Shown: positions 9,115-16,627 of the stretch, one piece after another
How positions within the stretch are numbered: position 1 is the stretch's first letter
Layout: each line of letters opens with the position of its first letter
Origin: JBQKLI01 sp012798975
GTDB lineage: Bacteria; Bacillota; Clostridia; Tissierellales; Peptoniphilaceae
Reading direction: 5' to 3'
NCBI RefSeq assembly: GCF_052116305.1
Contig: NZ_JBQKLI010000013.1
Span: 1-64,000 of the forward strand
Length of the DNA: 64,000 nt
Notes under the pieces: generated by a model
Told to the model about the DNA's origin: nothing
The model's database searches: none
What the model saw: the letters and a program-made list of their open reading frames with translations, nothing else
Program-made: the position numbers and the translations under genes

Positions 9115-9133
9115 TATCCCCCTAGGGGGGTTA
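9115..9133. promoter_or_regulatory. CsoR-type operator
   Basis: TATCCCCCTAGGGGGGTTA is a GC-tract palindrome (CCCCC-TA-GGGGG) of the kind bound by CsoR/CstR proteins, placed immediately upstream of csoR. Confidence 0.8.
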
Positions 9134-9209
9134 TTTTTATTAGGATACATCATTTTAAGAATACTCGCAAATATTCTCTTTCTTTTACACAGATTTTACT
9201 AAAAACGTA

Positions 9210-9256
9210 TTGACAACCATCTATGAGAGTTTTATACTACAGATAGATACTCATCA
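9210..9256 (+). promoter_or_regulatory. arsR promoter and probable operator
   Basis: TTGACA (9210-9215), 17 nt, TATACT (9233-9238). The spacer and downstream carry inverted repeats ATCTAT...ATAGAT and ATGAG...CTCAT around the -10, a plausible ArsR site. The ATAGATA core recurs in the acr3 operator. Confidence 0.75.
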
Positions 9257-9273
9257 ATGAAAGAGGTGAAGAC

Positions 9274-9591
9274 ATGGAATTGAAAGAAACGGCCTTAGAC
9301 TATAAAGAAATTTCTGAACAATTAAAGGTTCTGACGGATCCGAACCGTCTTATGATTATAGAAATGCTTTCTTGCGGAGAATTATGCGCCTGCGAAATTT
9401 TAGAAAAACTTCATATCACCCAGCCCACATTATCCCATCATATGAAAAGTCTTTCGGAATCGAATATTGTAAAAAGCCGAAAAGAAGGAAAAAACACTTA
9501 TTATCAATTAAATCAAGAAGAAATCGAATCTTTAAACGGCTTTCTTCAGACTATTTTTAAAGATACGGAAAACTGTATCTGCAGAGGGTGA
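9274..9591 (+). CDS. arsR: ArsR arsenite-responsive repressor
   Basis: A 105-residue winged-helix protein with LTDPNRLMIIEMLSCGELCACEIL, the C-x-C As(III)/Sb(III) site in the DNA-binding helix, followed by ITQPTLSHHMKSL, the recognition helix. The C terminus ends NCICRG, adding two further Cys. It has its own strong promoter and is separated from acr3 by repeat copy B with a terminator-like hairpin, so acr3 is probably transcribed from a second ArsR-controlled promoter. The TGA stop was considered as Sec but only four codons would follow. Confidence 0.9.
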   Translation: MELKETALDYKEISEQLKVLTDPNRLMIIEMLSCGELCACEILEKLHITQPTLSHHMKSLSESNIVKSRKEGKNTYYQLNQEEIESLNGFLQTIFKDTENCICRG

Positions 9592-9601
9592 AAAAAAAGA
9601 C

Positions 9602-9763
9602 TAAAAGAAAGTGTGGAGTGTGATAGAGGGGAGAGGGGAGTTGTGGAGGAAAAATGAGAGGAGCGTTCATTTTTCTACATCGTAAAAAATAGGATGGTTT
9701 TTTCTAGAACGAAACTTGATTTTAATGTATAGAGTATCCCTTGCTTTAGGGTATTCTTGTTTT
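9602..9763. repeat. Dispersed MITE-like repeat, copy B (short form)
   Basis: Begins AAAGAAAGTGTGGAGTGTGA, continues with GTGGAGGAAAAATGAGAGGA and GCGTTCATTTTTCTAC, the same blocks seen on the complement at the right ends of copies A, C, D and E. It ends in a hairpin (9731-9758, AGAGTATCCC with GGGTATTCT) followed by TTGTTTT. It lies between arsR and acr3. Confidence 0.7.
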
Positions 9764-9837
9764 ATAAAATAATCTTAATAAAAATATTTTGTTATTAATA
9801 CTAATTCTTCGAAAGGAGAATATATTTTTTGATTTTC

Positions 9838-9860
9838 ATATAGATAAGTATCTATATAAT
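9838..9860 (+). promoter_or_regulatory. acr3 operator palindrome with -10 element
   Basis: ATATAGATA-AG-TATCTATAT (9838-9857) is a perfect 9-bp palindrome overlapping a TATAAT (9855-9860). It shares the ATAGATA core with the arsR promoter region, so ArsR is the likely ligand. The -35 is not clear. Confidence 0.7.
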
Positions 9861-9877
9861 AACTAGGAGGAATGATT

Positions 9878-10933
9878 ATGGGTTCTAAAAAATTGCAAAC
9901 TGGAGGTATCAGCTTTTTTGAAAAATACCTTACTTTATGGGTGGCTCTTTGCATGGCTGCCGGTATTTTAATCAGTGTCTATCTCCCTGTAATACCGGAC
10001 TTTTTAAATCAATTTACTTATGCGGAGATCTCCATTCCTATCGCTATTTTGATCTGGGTTATGATCTATCCGATGATGATGAAGGTGGATTTTAAAAGCA
10101 TTACCGGCGTCGGCAAAAATCCTAAAGGTTTATTTATAACATGGATCACAAACTGGCTGATCAAGCCTTTCACAATGTATGCAATAGCATCTTTCTTTTT
10201 CTTCCTGGTCTTTAAAAGTTTTATCCCGGAAGAATTAGCAAGAGATTATCTTGCAGGAGCAGTTCTCTTGGGTGCTGCCCCTTGTACGGCGATGGTCTTT
10301 GTCTGGAGTTATTTAACAAAGGGAAACCCTGCTTACACCGTTGTGCAGGTAGCGACAAATAATCTTATCTTGATTTTTCTTTTTATCCCTATCGTAAAGC
10401 TTCTTCTAGGAGTCAGCGAAGTAGTTGTTCCTTGGGATACATTGATTTTGTCTGTAGTACTTTTTGTAGTAATCCCCCTTATCGCTGGGGTAATTACCAG
10501 AATTTATATGATTCATAGAAAAGGAGAGGATTATTTTAATAATCACTTTGTGAAAAAATTCAGCAATACTACAACCATAGGACTGCTTTTGACACTGGTT
10601 ATTATTTTCTCTTTCCAAGGAAGAACGATTATAGAACATCCTCTTCACATTCTTCTAATCGCTATTCCTTTAACGATACAAACCTTTCTGATCTTCTTTA
10701 TCGCTTATCTTACTGCGAGAGCCGTAAAACTGCCTTTCGCAATCGCAGCCCCTGCGGGGATGATCGGAGCATCGAATTTCTTTGAACTGGCTGTAGCCGT
10801 TGCCATCGCCCTTTTCGGTGCAGCATCTCCTGCGGCACTGGCTACAACTGTAGGGGTTCTGGTGGAGGTCCCTGTAATGCTTACCTTGGTGAAGATCGCA
10901 AACTCTACAACACACTGGTTTAGGAGGGTTTAA
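9878..10933 (+). CDS. acr3: Arsenite efflux permease, ACR3 family
   Basis: A 351-residue, ten-helix BASS-superfamily permease that exports As(III). Recognised by LGAAPCTAMVFVWSYLTKGN, which includes the conserved Cys of ACR3 helix 4, and by GASNFFELAVAVAIALFG near the C terminus with its conserved Glu. The start is placed at 9878 because AGGAGG lies 7 nt upstream; the ATG at 9872 is too close to it. It begins the acr3-arsC-arsD-arsA operon; arsC starts on the base after its stop codon. With ArsA it can form an ATP-driven pump. Confidence 0.93.
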   Translation: MGSKKLQTGGISFFEKYLTLWVALCMAAGILISVYLPVIPDFLNQFTYAEISIPIAILIWVMIYPMMMKVDFKSITGVGKNPKGLFITWITNWLIKPFTMYAIASFFFFLVFKSFIPEELARDYLAGAVLLGAAPCTAMVFVWSYLTKGNPAYTVVQVATNNLILIFLFIPIVKLLLGVSEVVVPWDTLILSVVLFVVIPLIAGVITRIYMIHRKGEDYFNNHFVKKFSNTTTIGLLLTLVIIFSFQGRTIIEHPLHILLIAIPLTIQTFLIFFIAYLTARAVKLPFAIAAPAGMIGASNFFELAVAVAIALFGAASPAALATTVGVLVEVPVMLTLVKIANSTTHWFRRV

Positions 10934-11353
10934 ATGAAAGCAAAAGTCGGGTTTATATGTGTACACAATTCCTGCAGAAGCCAAATGGCGGAAGCCCTTG
11001 GAAAACTCAAAGCATCGGATACCTTCGACAGCTATTCTGCCGGTACAGAAACTGTCCCTGAAATCAATCAAGATGCAGTGTCTATTATAAAAGAGCTCTA
11101 CAATTACGATATGTCGGAACAGAAGTCCAAACTATTAACCGAACTTCCCCCTCTAGATATTGTGATTACAATGGGCTGCAATGTAAACTGTCCTTTCCTT
11201 CCCTGCAGTTATCGGGAAGACTGGGGTCTCGACGACCCTACCGGCAAAAGCCATGAGGAATTCGAAAAAACAGCGAGATTAATTGAAGAAAAAATAGCAG
11301 ATCTGAAAAAGAGAATTGATAATGGAACAATTCCATTGGAAAAGGAGTCTTAG
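10934..11353 (+). CDS. arsC: Arsenate reductase, thioredoxin-coupled ArsC
   Basis: A 139-residue low-molecular-weight-phosphatase-type ArsC: active-site loop VHNSCRSQMAEA (Cys10, Arg16), and the redox cysteines in MGCNVNCPFLPC with the following DDPTGK. It reduces arsenate to arsenite, recycled by thioredoxin. It starts immediately after acr3 and is followed after 3 nt by arsD, so translation is likely coupled. All expected Cys are present; no Sec here. Confidence 0.93.
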   Translation: MKAKVGFICVHNSCRSQMAEALGKLKASDTFDSYSAGTETVPEINQDAVSIIKELYNYDMSEQKSKLLTELPPLDIVITMGCNVNCPFLPCSYREDWGLDDPTGKSHEEFEKTARLIEEKIADLKKRIDNGTIPLEKES

Positions 11354-11356
11354 AAT

Positions 11357-11731
11357 ATGAAAAAAATGGAAATATACGAACCAGCTATGTGCTGCACAAC
11401 AGGAATCTGCGGAGTCTCGGTAGATCCTGAACTCCTTCGAGTAGCAGCGGTCATCGACAACTTAAGAAAAGCCGGAGCAAAAATCAAACGTTATAATCTA
11501 AACAGCGCACCGATGAAATTTATAGATAATAAAAAGGTCAACGAATATATACAAACAAAAGGAGCAGAGGGTCTTCCTATCGTCTTAGTCGATGGAGAAA
11601 TTGTTCTTGAGCAAAAATATCCATCTGATGAAGAATTCGAAGATCTTTTATCCCTTCCCAGAGGTCTTTCTAAAGCTTCTAAAGAAAAAGAAGAAGTTAT
11701 AGAAAACCCCCGAACAAACTGCTGAGGTTAA
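11357..11731 (+). CDS. arsD: ArsD arsenic metallochaperone, probable selenoprotein ending Cys-Sec-Gly
   Basis: ArsD carries As(III) to ArsA. The N terminus reads EPAMCCTTGICG, giving the metallochaperone triad Cys12, Cys13, Cys18 at the usual positions. The first stop is UGA (11723-11725), preceded by Cys122 and followed by GGT TAA, so read-through gives -Asn-Cys-Sec-Gly. E. coli ArsD also has extra vicinal Cys pairs near its C terminus. A perfect 8-bp hairpin with loop GTC starts 13 nt after the UGA, its loop 21 nt after it. The UGA-GG also forms the ribosome binding site of arsA, coupling the two genes. If UGA is only a stop, ArsD ends at Cys122 and still has its triad. ArsD identity is firm; Sec is an inference. 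Confidence 0.85.
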
Positions 11732-11733
11732 TC

Positions 11734-13470
11734 ATGATATTATTTAGTCTAAATAATTTAAAATTGACAAAATACCTTTTCTTTACTGGAAAAGGAGGCG
11801 TCGGAAAAACATCTACAGCTTGTGCAGCTGCTGTAGAGCTTGCCGATAAAGGAAAAAAGGTACTTTTAATCAGTACTGATCCTGCATCAAATCTCCAAGA
11901 CGTGTTCTCGAAAAAATTAGACAGCAAAGGAACTCCCATCGAAGAAGTACCGGGTCTTACTGTAGCGAATCTCAATCCTATAAAAGCGGCCGAAGAGTAT
12001 CGGGATTCTGTACTTGCCCCTTACCGGGGAAAACTTCCGGACTCTGTCCTTTCTTCTATGGAAGAGCAGCTTTCTGGATCCTGTACTGTTGAAATCGCTG
12101 CATTTAACGAATTTTCGAACTTTATCACAAATAAAGATGTAAAGAGAGAATACGATCATATTATTTTTGATACTGCACCTACAGGCCATACCTTGCGAAT
12201 GCTGCAGCTTCCTTCTGCATGGAGCAGCTTTATCGATGAAAGCACTCACGGCGCTTCCTGCCTTGGACAATTAGCAGGGCTGGAAGATCAAAAAGACATG
12301 TACCGCTTGGCTGTAGAAACTCTGTCGGATGGAAAACGCACCACATTGATCTTAGTGACGAGAGCCGAAGAATCTCCGCTTAAAGAAGCTTCTAGGGCCT
12401 CCGCTGAACTTTCAGAAATCGGTGTGAAAAATCAGCTTCTTATCATAAACGGACTGATTACAGAACATAACGACCCTGTGTCCGAAAGCTTCTATCAAAA
12501 GCAGCAGAAGGAGTTAGAAAAGAAACCAGCTTCTTTATCCTCATTAAAAACATACTATATCCCTCTTCGGGCCTATAATATTACCGGAATCGAAAACGTA
12601 AGATCCTTGTTGAAAGAGGATCATTATCAGACCCAAGAAGAAAGCCTTTTAACAGAAAACCCAAAAAAACTCCAGGATATTATCGATCGTTTGGATAAAG
12701 AAAATAAGAAAGTAATCTTCACTATGGGAAAAGGCGGGGTTGGCAAAACAACTATCGCTGCAGCTATCGCTTTAGGCTTAGCCGACAGAGGAAAACAGGT
12801 TCATCTTGCTACTACCGATCCTGCAGCCCATTTGCAGTACGTTATCCAGGACAGCGAAAATCTTACAACAAGCTTTATTGATGAAGAAAAAGAATTAGAA
12901 AAATACAAAGAAGAAGTTCTATCAAAAGCGAGAGAAAACCTATCTGAAGAAGATTTAGACTATATTAAAGAAGATCTTGCTTCTCCATGCACCCAGGAAA
13001 TCGCCGTTTTTAGAGCCTTTTCCGAAGTAGTAGACCAGTCTCGAGATAAAATCGTTGTGATCGATACAGCACCTACAGGACACACCCTTTTATTATTAGA
13101 TGCGACTCAAAGCTATCACAAAGAAATCGAACGCTCCCATGGCAATATTCCGGAAAGTGTAAAAAGACTTCTTCCTACTCTTCGAAATGAGAAAGAAACA
13201 GAAGTGATTATCGTAACTTTGGCAGAGGCAACTCCAGTTTATGAGGCGACCCGCTTAGAAGAAGATCTGAAAAGGGCAGGAATCTCCAGCAGATGGTGGA
13301 TTATCAACTCTTCTCTTTATTTAACAGATACGAAAAACGAACTTCTAAAAGCTAAAGCAAATCATGAAATAGAATGGATCAACCGTGTAGATAAAGACAC
13401 GAACCATCATTTCGCCCTGATCCCTTGGCATCAAGAAGAGATTAAAGGAGAAGCACTTAGAAGACTCTAA
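11734..13470 (+). CDS. arsA: ArsA arsenite-stimulated ATPase (two-domain)
   Basis: A 578-residue tandem GET3/ArsA ATPase. Each half has a deviant Walker A (GKGGVGKTS at about 21, GKGGVGKTT at about 332) and a DTAPTGH signal-transduction motif. The three Cys that bind As(III) are visible in GSCTVEIAAF, GASCLGQLAGL and SPCTQEIAVF. It docks on the permease and receives As(III) from ArsD. The ATG at 11734 overlaps the candidate SECIS region; GAGG from the arsD UGA-GG is its ribosome binding site. Repeat copy C follows the stop directly. Confidence 0.93.
   Translation: MILFSLNNLKLTKYLFFTGKGGVGKTSTACAAAVELADKGKKVLLISTDPASNLQDVFSKKLDSKGTPIEEVPGLTVANLNPIKAAEEYRDSVLAPYRGKLPDSVLSSMEEQLSGSCTVEIAAFNEFSNFITNKDVKREYDHIIFDTAPTGHTLRMLQLPSAWSSFIDESTHGASCLGQLAGLEDQKDMYRLAVETLSDGKRTTLILVTRAEESPLKEASRASAELSEIGVKNQLLIINGLITEHNDPVSESFYQKQQKELEKKPASLSSLKTYYIPLRAYNITGIENVRSLLKEDHYQTQEESLLTENPKKLQDIIDRLDKENKKVIFTMGKGGVGKTTIAAAIALGLADRGKQVHLATTDPAAHLQYVIQDSENLTTSFIDEEKELEKYKEEVLSKARENLSEEDLDYIKEDLASPCTQEIAVFRAFSEVVDQSRDKIVVIDTAPTGHTLLLLDATQSYHKEIERSHGNIPESVKRLLPTLRNEKETEVIIVTLAEATPVYEATRLEEDLKRAGISSRWWIINSSLYLTDTKNELLKAKANHEIEWINRVDKDTNHHFALIPWHQEEIKGEALRRL
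11739..11757 (+). promoter_or_regulatory. Candidate SECIS hairpin of arsD, inside the arsA start region
   Basis: ATTATTTA-GTC-TAAATAAT is a perfect 8-bp inverted repeat. Its loop begins 21 nt after the arsD UGA with G first, or AGTCT with G second if the last pair opens. The stem is AT-only, so chance is harder to exclude than for the ATPase hairpin. It covers codons 2-8 of arsA and could also affect arsA initiation. Confidence 0.6.
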
Positions 13471-13474
13471 AAGA

Positions 13475-13771
13475 AAGTATGAAGAACCTAGAAGCAGTGT
13501 GAAGTGTGCTAGAGGGAGTTGTTAATGAAAATAATAGGAACACTTTTTTACTGCTTATTAGAAACAAAAAGTTCTCGAATATTTTTTACAAATATCCTAA
13601 TTTCACTGTGGAAATAATAGGTGTGTGAATAATTTTGTGTATCGGCTTTCCTGTGCAAGGTAAAGCCGATACTTTTTTACTCTAAAGAAACCCGCCCGAC
13701 TTTTACTATGTAGAAAAATGAACGTTCCTTTCATTTCTTCTCCACATCTCCACTCTCACACTCTTCTTTTA
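13475..13771. repeat. Dispersed MITE-like repeat, copy C (long form)
   Basis: Same block order as copy A: left end AAAGAAAGTATGAAG then GTGTGAAGTGTGCTAGAGGG, AATAATAGGAACA, a middle hairpin terminator, then on the complement CTTAAAAGAAGAGTGTGAG as right end with GAACGTTCATTTTTCTAC inside. The right end encodes the last residues and the stop of the neighbouring MATE gene. Confidence 0.75.
13639..13678 (+). terminator. Terminator inside repeat copy C (serves arsA operon)
   Basis: GTATCGGCTTT pairs perfectly with AAAGCCGATAC, followed by T6-7: an excellent rho-independent terminator, brought by the repeat and probably ending the ars operon. Confidence 0.8.
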
Positions 13772-15108
13772 AGCTCTCTATACTTTCTTTCACCTAACCC
13801 TTTTTTTAATAAAAACAATGCCAGCAAAGCGATTATTAATGAGGTTACCGGAAAATTCAGCCACAGTCCTGTTAGTCCTAAGGGCCAGAACAGGAGAATT
13901 AAAGCTACAGGTACAATTAAGGCATTCGATAGGGAAAGAATCGTTGCGGGGAAAGATTTGTTAATGGCTATTAGAAAACTTTGAGCTGAAAACCCGAACC
14001 ATCTTGTGATAAAGGTGAAACTAAAAATCACCAGTGCAGCTGCAGAAGCCGCTGTTGCTGCAGTACCCTCGGAATGAATAAAGAGTCCTGTGATGGTCTC
14101 TGGAAAGAAAAAGGAGGCTAAAAAAGAGAACAGGGACACCACACCGCTTCCTATAAAACAATACTTCCCAATCTCTTTTACCCGCTTTAAATTTCCCGCT
14201 CCCCAATTGTATCCGATCGCCGGCTGTAAAGAATCGCAGACGCCGTACAAAATCATCTGAATAAAATCTCCTACATACATCAACACTCCGTAAACCGCTA
14301 CAGCTCCCGCTCCTCCTAAAAGAATCAGTACACGGTTCATAATAATCGATGTAAGCCTTCCTGCAACATTGTTTAAGAAAGTAGGCATGCCTGTAGTTAT
14401 AACTCTTCGGATCAGGGAAATACTAAAAGCCGGTCTACGGAAACGAAGTGTTTCTTTTCCCCGCAGAAAGGGTGCTGCTGCTAGTACAACGCAAATAGAA
14501 AGGCTGAGGCAGTTTCCCAATGCAGACCCCACAAGGCCCAATCGAAAAACGACTAATCCTAAGAAAATAAAAAGGGCGGAAAGAATAGACATAAATATAT
14601 TAAGATACATACTTCCCCGAATTCTGCCGCATATTTTCCAATAGTTATCCATGGCGAAGATCAAAGTCGTAACAGGAGAAAAAAGTGCATAGACACGCAT
14701 GTAGCTTACTGCCAAGTCTTTAAGCTCTCCCTCTGCTCCTAGCATTCCGATGAAAACAGGAGCTCCTAGATAAAGAAGAGTCCCCATCATAACTCCGGCA
14801 GCAATAATCATAATACAAGCACAGGTGAAGAAATTATCCGCTTCTTTACTCTTCTTCTGCCCTAAGCTGATGGATATGGGGACTGAGGATCCTACTCCGA
14901 TGAGATCCGCTAAAGAAAAATTGATAAACACAAAAGGAAAGGCGAGATTAAGGGCTGCAAATGCTGTTTCCCCTAGGATCTGTCCCACAAAAATCCCTTC
15001 CAAAAGACCATATAAAGACCCTGCCAGCATACCAAGAGTGCCAGGAACCGCCGCCATAAAAAATAATTTTATTGGCTTTGTCTGCTCAAATAATTGATTT
15101 GAATCCAT
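13756..15108 (-). CDS. MATE-family efflux transporter, MepA-like
   Basis: A 450-residue MATE protein: PIKLFFMAAVPGTLGMLAGSLYGLLEGIFVGQILG in the first helices and the second-half start RRVITTGMPTFLNNVAGR. It belongs to the MepA/DinF side of the family and differs clearly from the csoR-linked MATE. Its last codons (LKRRV, TGA) lie within the end of repeat copy C, so the C terminus has been shaped by the repeat. It is divergent from the RseC-like gene. Substrate unknown; multidrug export is typical. Confidence 0.88.
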   Translation of the reverse strand: MDSNQLFEQTKPIKLFFMAAVPGTLGMLAGSLYGLLEGIFVGQILGETAFAALNLAFPFVFINFSLADLIGVGSSVPISISLGQKKSKEADNFFTCACIMIIAAGVMMGTLLYLGAPVFIGMLGAEGELKDLAVSYMRVYALFSPVTTLIFAMDNYWKICGRIRGSMYLNIFMSILSALFIFLGLVVFRLGLVGSALGNCLSLSICVVLAAAPFLRGKETLRFRRPAFSISLIRRVITTGMPTFLNNVAGRLTSIIMNRVLILLGGAGAVAVYGVLMYVGDFIQMILYGVCDSLQPAIGYNWGAGNLKRVKEIGKYCFIGSGVVSLFSFLASFFFPETITGLFIHSEGTAATAASAAALVIFSFTFITRWFGFSAQSFLIAINKSFPATILSLSNALIVPVALILLFWPLGLTGLWLNFPVTSLIIALLALFLLKKGLGERKYRELKRRV

Positions 15109-15202
15109 CCTTTCTAGAACCTCCTCTCTTTTTCTTCTCTAAAGATGTCCATTTATACTAATAAAACTTTGTACTGCTGTCAACTTTTTCAAAGCCTGGT
15201 CA

Positions 15203-15231
15203 TTGACAAGAAAGTCTATAAAAACTATACT
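15203..15231 (+). promoter_or_regulatory. Promoter of the RseC-like gene
   Basis: TTGACA (15203-15208), 17-nt spacer, TATACT (15226-15231): a consensus housekeeping promoter 49 nt before the ATG. Confidence 0.8.
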
Positions 15232-15279
15232 ATTGCATATAAGTCCTATATGATCACTATGAATAGAAAGGAGTATACT

Positions 15280-15684
15280 ATGCTAAAAATAGGCCGAGTT
15301 ATCGAAAAAAGAACAGCCTCCGTTATTGTATCCGTTCCGGAAGAAAACCAAACCGCTAAAGGGGAAGGCTGTCCCCACTGCAGTCTCCATGGAGAAAATA
15401 AAGAATATGAAGTTTTCGACTATCCTGCCGTCGAAATAGGAGACACTGTTGAAATAGATCTTCAGGAAGGACAGATGGCAAGGGATGCATTCCTTGTTTA
15501 CGGCACGCCGTTTTTATCCTTTCTAATCGGAATCTTTGTCGGTTTTTTACTCTTGCCGGAATATAAAGATATCGGATCCTTCGCCATTGGAATTTTATTT
15601 GCCTTTGCTACATTTTTCCTTCTAAGAGCTTTTCAAAAGAAAAAACCGAAACCAGCAAGAATCCAAATAACAAAAGTTTTATAG
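15280..15684 (+). CDS. SoxR-reducing-system protein RseC family
   Basis: A 134-residue membrane protein: N-terminal cytoplasmic domain with CPHC (about 30-33), two transmembrane helices (about 74-118) and a basic tail ending in KKKPKPARIQITKV. This is the RseC/MucC (PF04246) layout; in many anaerobes it accompanies Rnf or SoxR-reducing systems, none of which is seen here. An AAGGAG site precedes the ATG at 15280; a longer upstream frame lacks one. Confidence 0.8.
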   Translation: MLKIGRVIEKRTASVIVSVPEENQTAKGEGCPHCSLHGENKEYEVFDYPAVEIGDTVEIDLQEGQMARDAFLVYGTPFLSFLIGIFVGFLLLPEYKDIGSFAIGILFAFATFFLLRAFQKKKPKPARIQITKVL

Positions 15685-15702
15685 ATCCAGCATTTCTTTT
15701 AA

Positions 15703-15752
15703 AAAAACGGATAGGTATCAAGACAACAGTTGGCTGATACCTATCCGTTTTT
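15703..15752. terminator. Bidirectional terminator
   Basis: AAAAACGGATAGGTATCA and TGATACCTATCCGTTTTT are perfectly complementary (18 bp) around a 14-nt loop, between two convergent genes. Confidence 0.9.
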
Positions 15753-16569
15753 ATTCTTCTATTCTTTTTCTGATATTTTTCTTTAAATCTTCAAAGGCTT
15801 CTTTGTATTTTGTGGATCTCGCTTTCTCAAACTGGGAGATCAAACGCTTCTCAAGGAAAGATGCTTTTCTCGCCCGTATTTCTTTTACCTTCTCATACCC
15901 TTCTTTTGTAAACCCTAATTCTTTAAGGGTTTTTACTTCTTTAAAATCCAGCTGGATCTGCTTACCCAGTCTGGAATCCAAGGCCTCCGTACTGCGTTCA
16001 TAAACCTGCTCGCCCAGCTGATCGCTGATCTTTTTCATAATTCCCCTCAGCTCGTCGATTTCTTTTACTCGGCGGTTGATCTTAAGAAGACTCAATATCG
16101 TAAGTACAATGTCTGTTGCAAAGAAGACAGCTAAAACACCTAGAACGGCAGAAACTGCAGTATTTGAAAGAGACTCATAGAAAAAATGAATCGGCGGATG
16201 AAGAATCTTAATCAGAAAGACTCCGCAAATCCCCCATCCGAAGCTGAACAAGGGGCAGATATATCCCTTTAAATTTAAGGGATATTCGGAATAATCCCAC
16301 CATCGCTGGTGAAAGAAAAAATTCAAAAGTACTCCAACAATAAGTTCTAACAAACTTCCTACTATCAAAGTCATAACAAAGACTGCTAAGGCGCTGGAGA
16401 AAAAGCGGCTTCCTTCTATAATAAGAAGAGCTGTTATTCCATAAATAGGACACCACGGCCCTAAAAGAAATCCTCTATTGATAAAACGTCCTTTTTTAAA
16501 TCCCTGATAAACTATTTCCAGGCACCACCCCAAAAAGGCGTAAATATAAAAATAAGCAATATATTCCAT
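15751..16569 (-). CDS. Putative ABC-transporter type IV membrane protein (PF06541-like)
   Basis: 272 residues: an N-terminal motif MEYIAYFYIYAFLGWCLEIVYQ and GFLLGPWCPIYG typical of the CmpB/ABC-trans type IV family, five predicted helices to about residue 165, then a charged helical tail rich in Lys/Arg/Glu. The family name implies a transporter, but no ATPase partner is nearby and the function is not established. Followed by a terminator shared with the convergent RseC-like gene. Confidence 0.8.
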   Translation of the reverse strand: MEYIAYFYIYAFLGWCLEIVYQGFKKGRFINRGFLLGPWCPIYGITALLIIEGSRFFSSALAVFVMTLIVGSLLELIVGVLLNFFFHQRWWDYSEYPLNLKGYICPLFSFGWGICGVFLIKILHPPIHFFYESLSNTAVSAVLGVLAVFFATDIVLTILSLLKINRRVKEIDELRGIMKKISDQLGEQVYERSTEALDSRLGKQIQLDFKEVKTLKELGFTKEGYEKVKEIRARKASFLEKRLISQFEKARSTKYKEAFEDLKKNIRKRIEE

Positions 16570-16627
16570 AAATGTCCTCCTGAAATATTATTGTATACCA
16601 TCTATGAAAAATACAAAACATCGTTTT

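Noticed and set aside
9589..9603. Sec read-through at the TGA of arsR (would add U-K-K-D)
   Set aside because: No clear hairpin at SECIS distance, no conserved Cys expected, and the frame ends four codons later; an ordinary stop is simpler.
11697..12270. Antisense frames over arsD/arsA
   Set aside because: Composition follows from codon use of arsA on the other strand.
13756..13758. Sec at the MATE TGA stop
   Set aside because: The TGA lies in a repeat end; the protein already has full MATE length.
15145..15279. Longer N terminus for the RseC-like protein
   Set aside because: It would begin upstream of the consensus promoter at 15203-15231.
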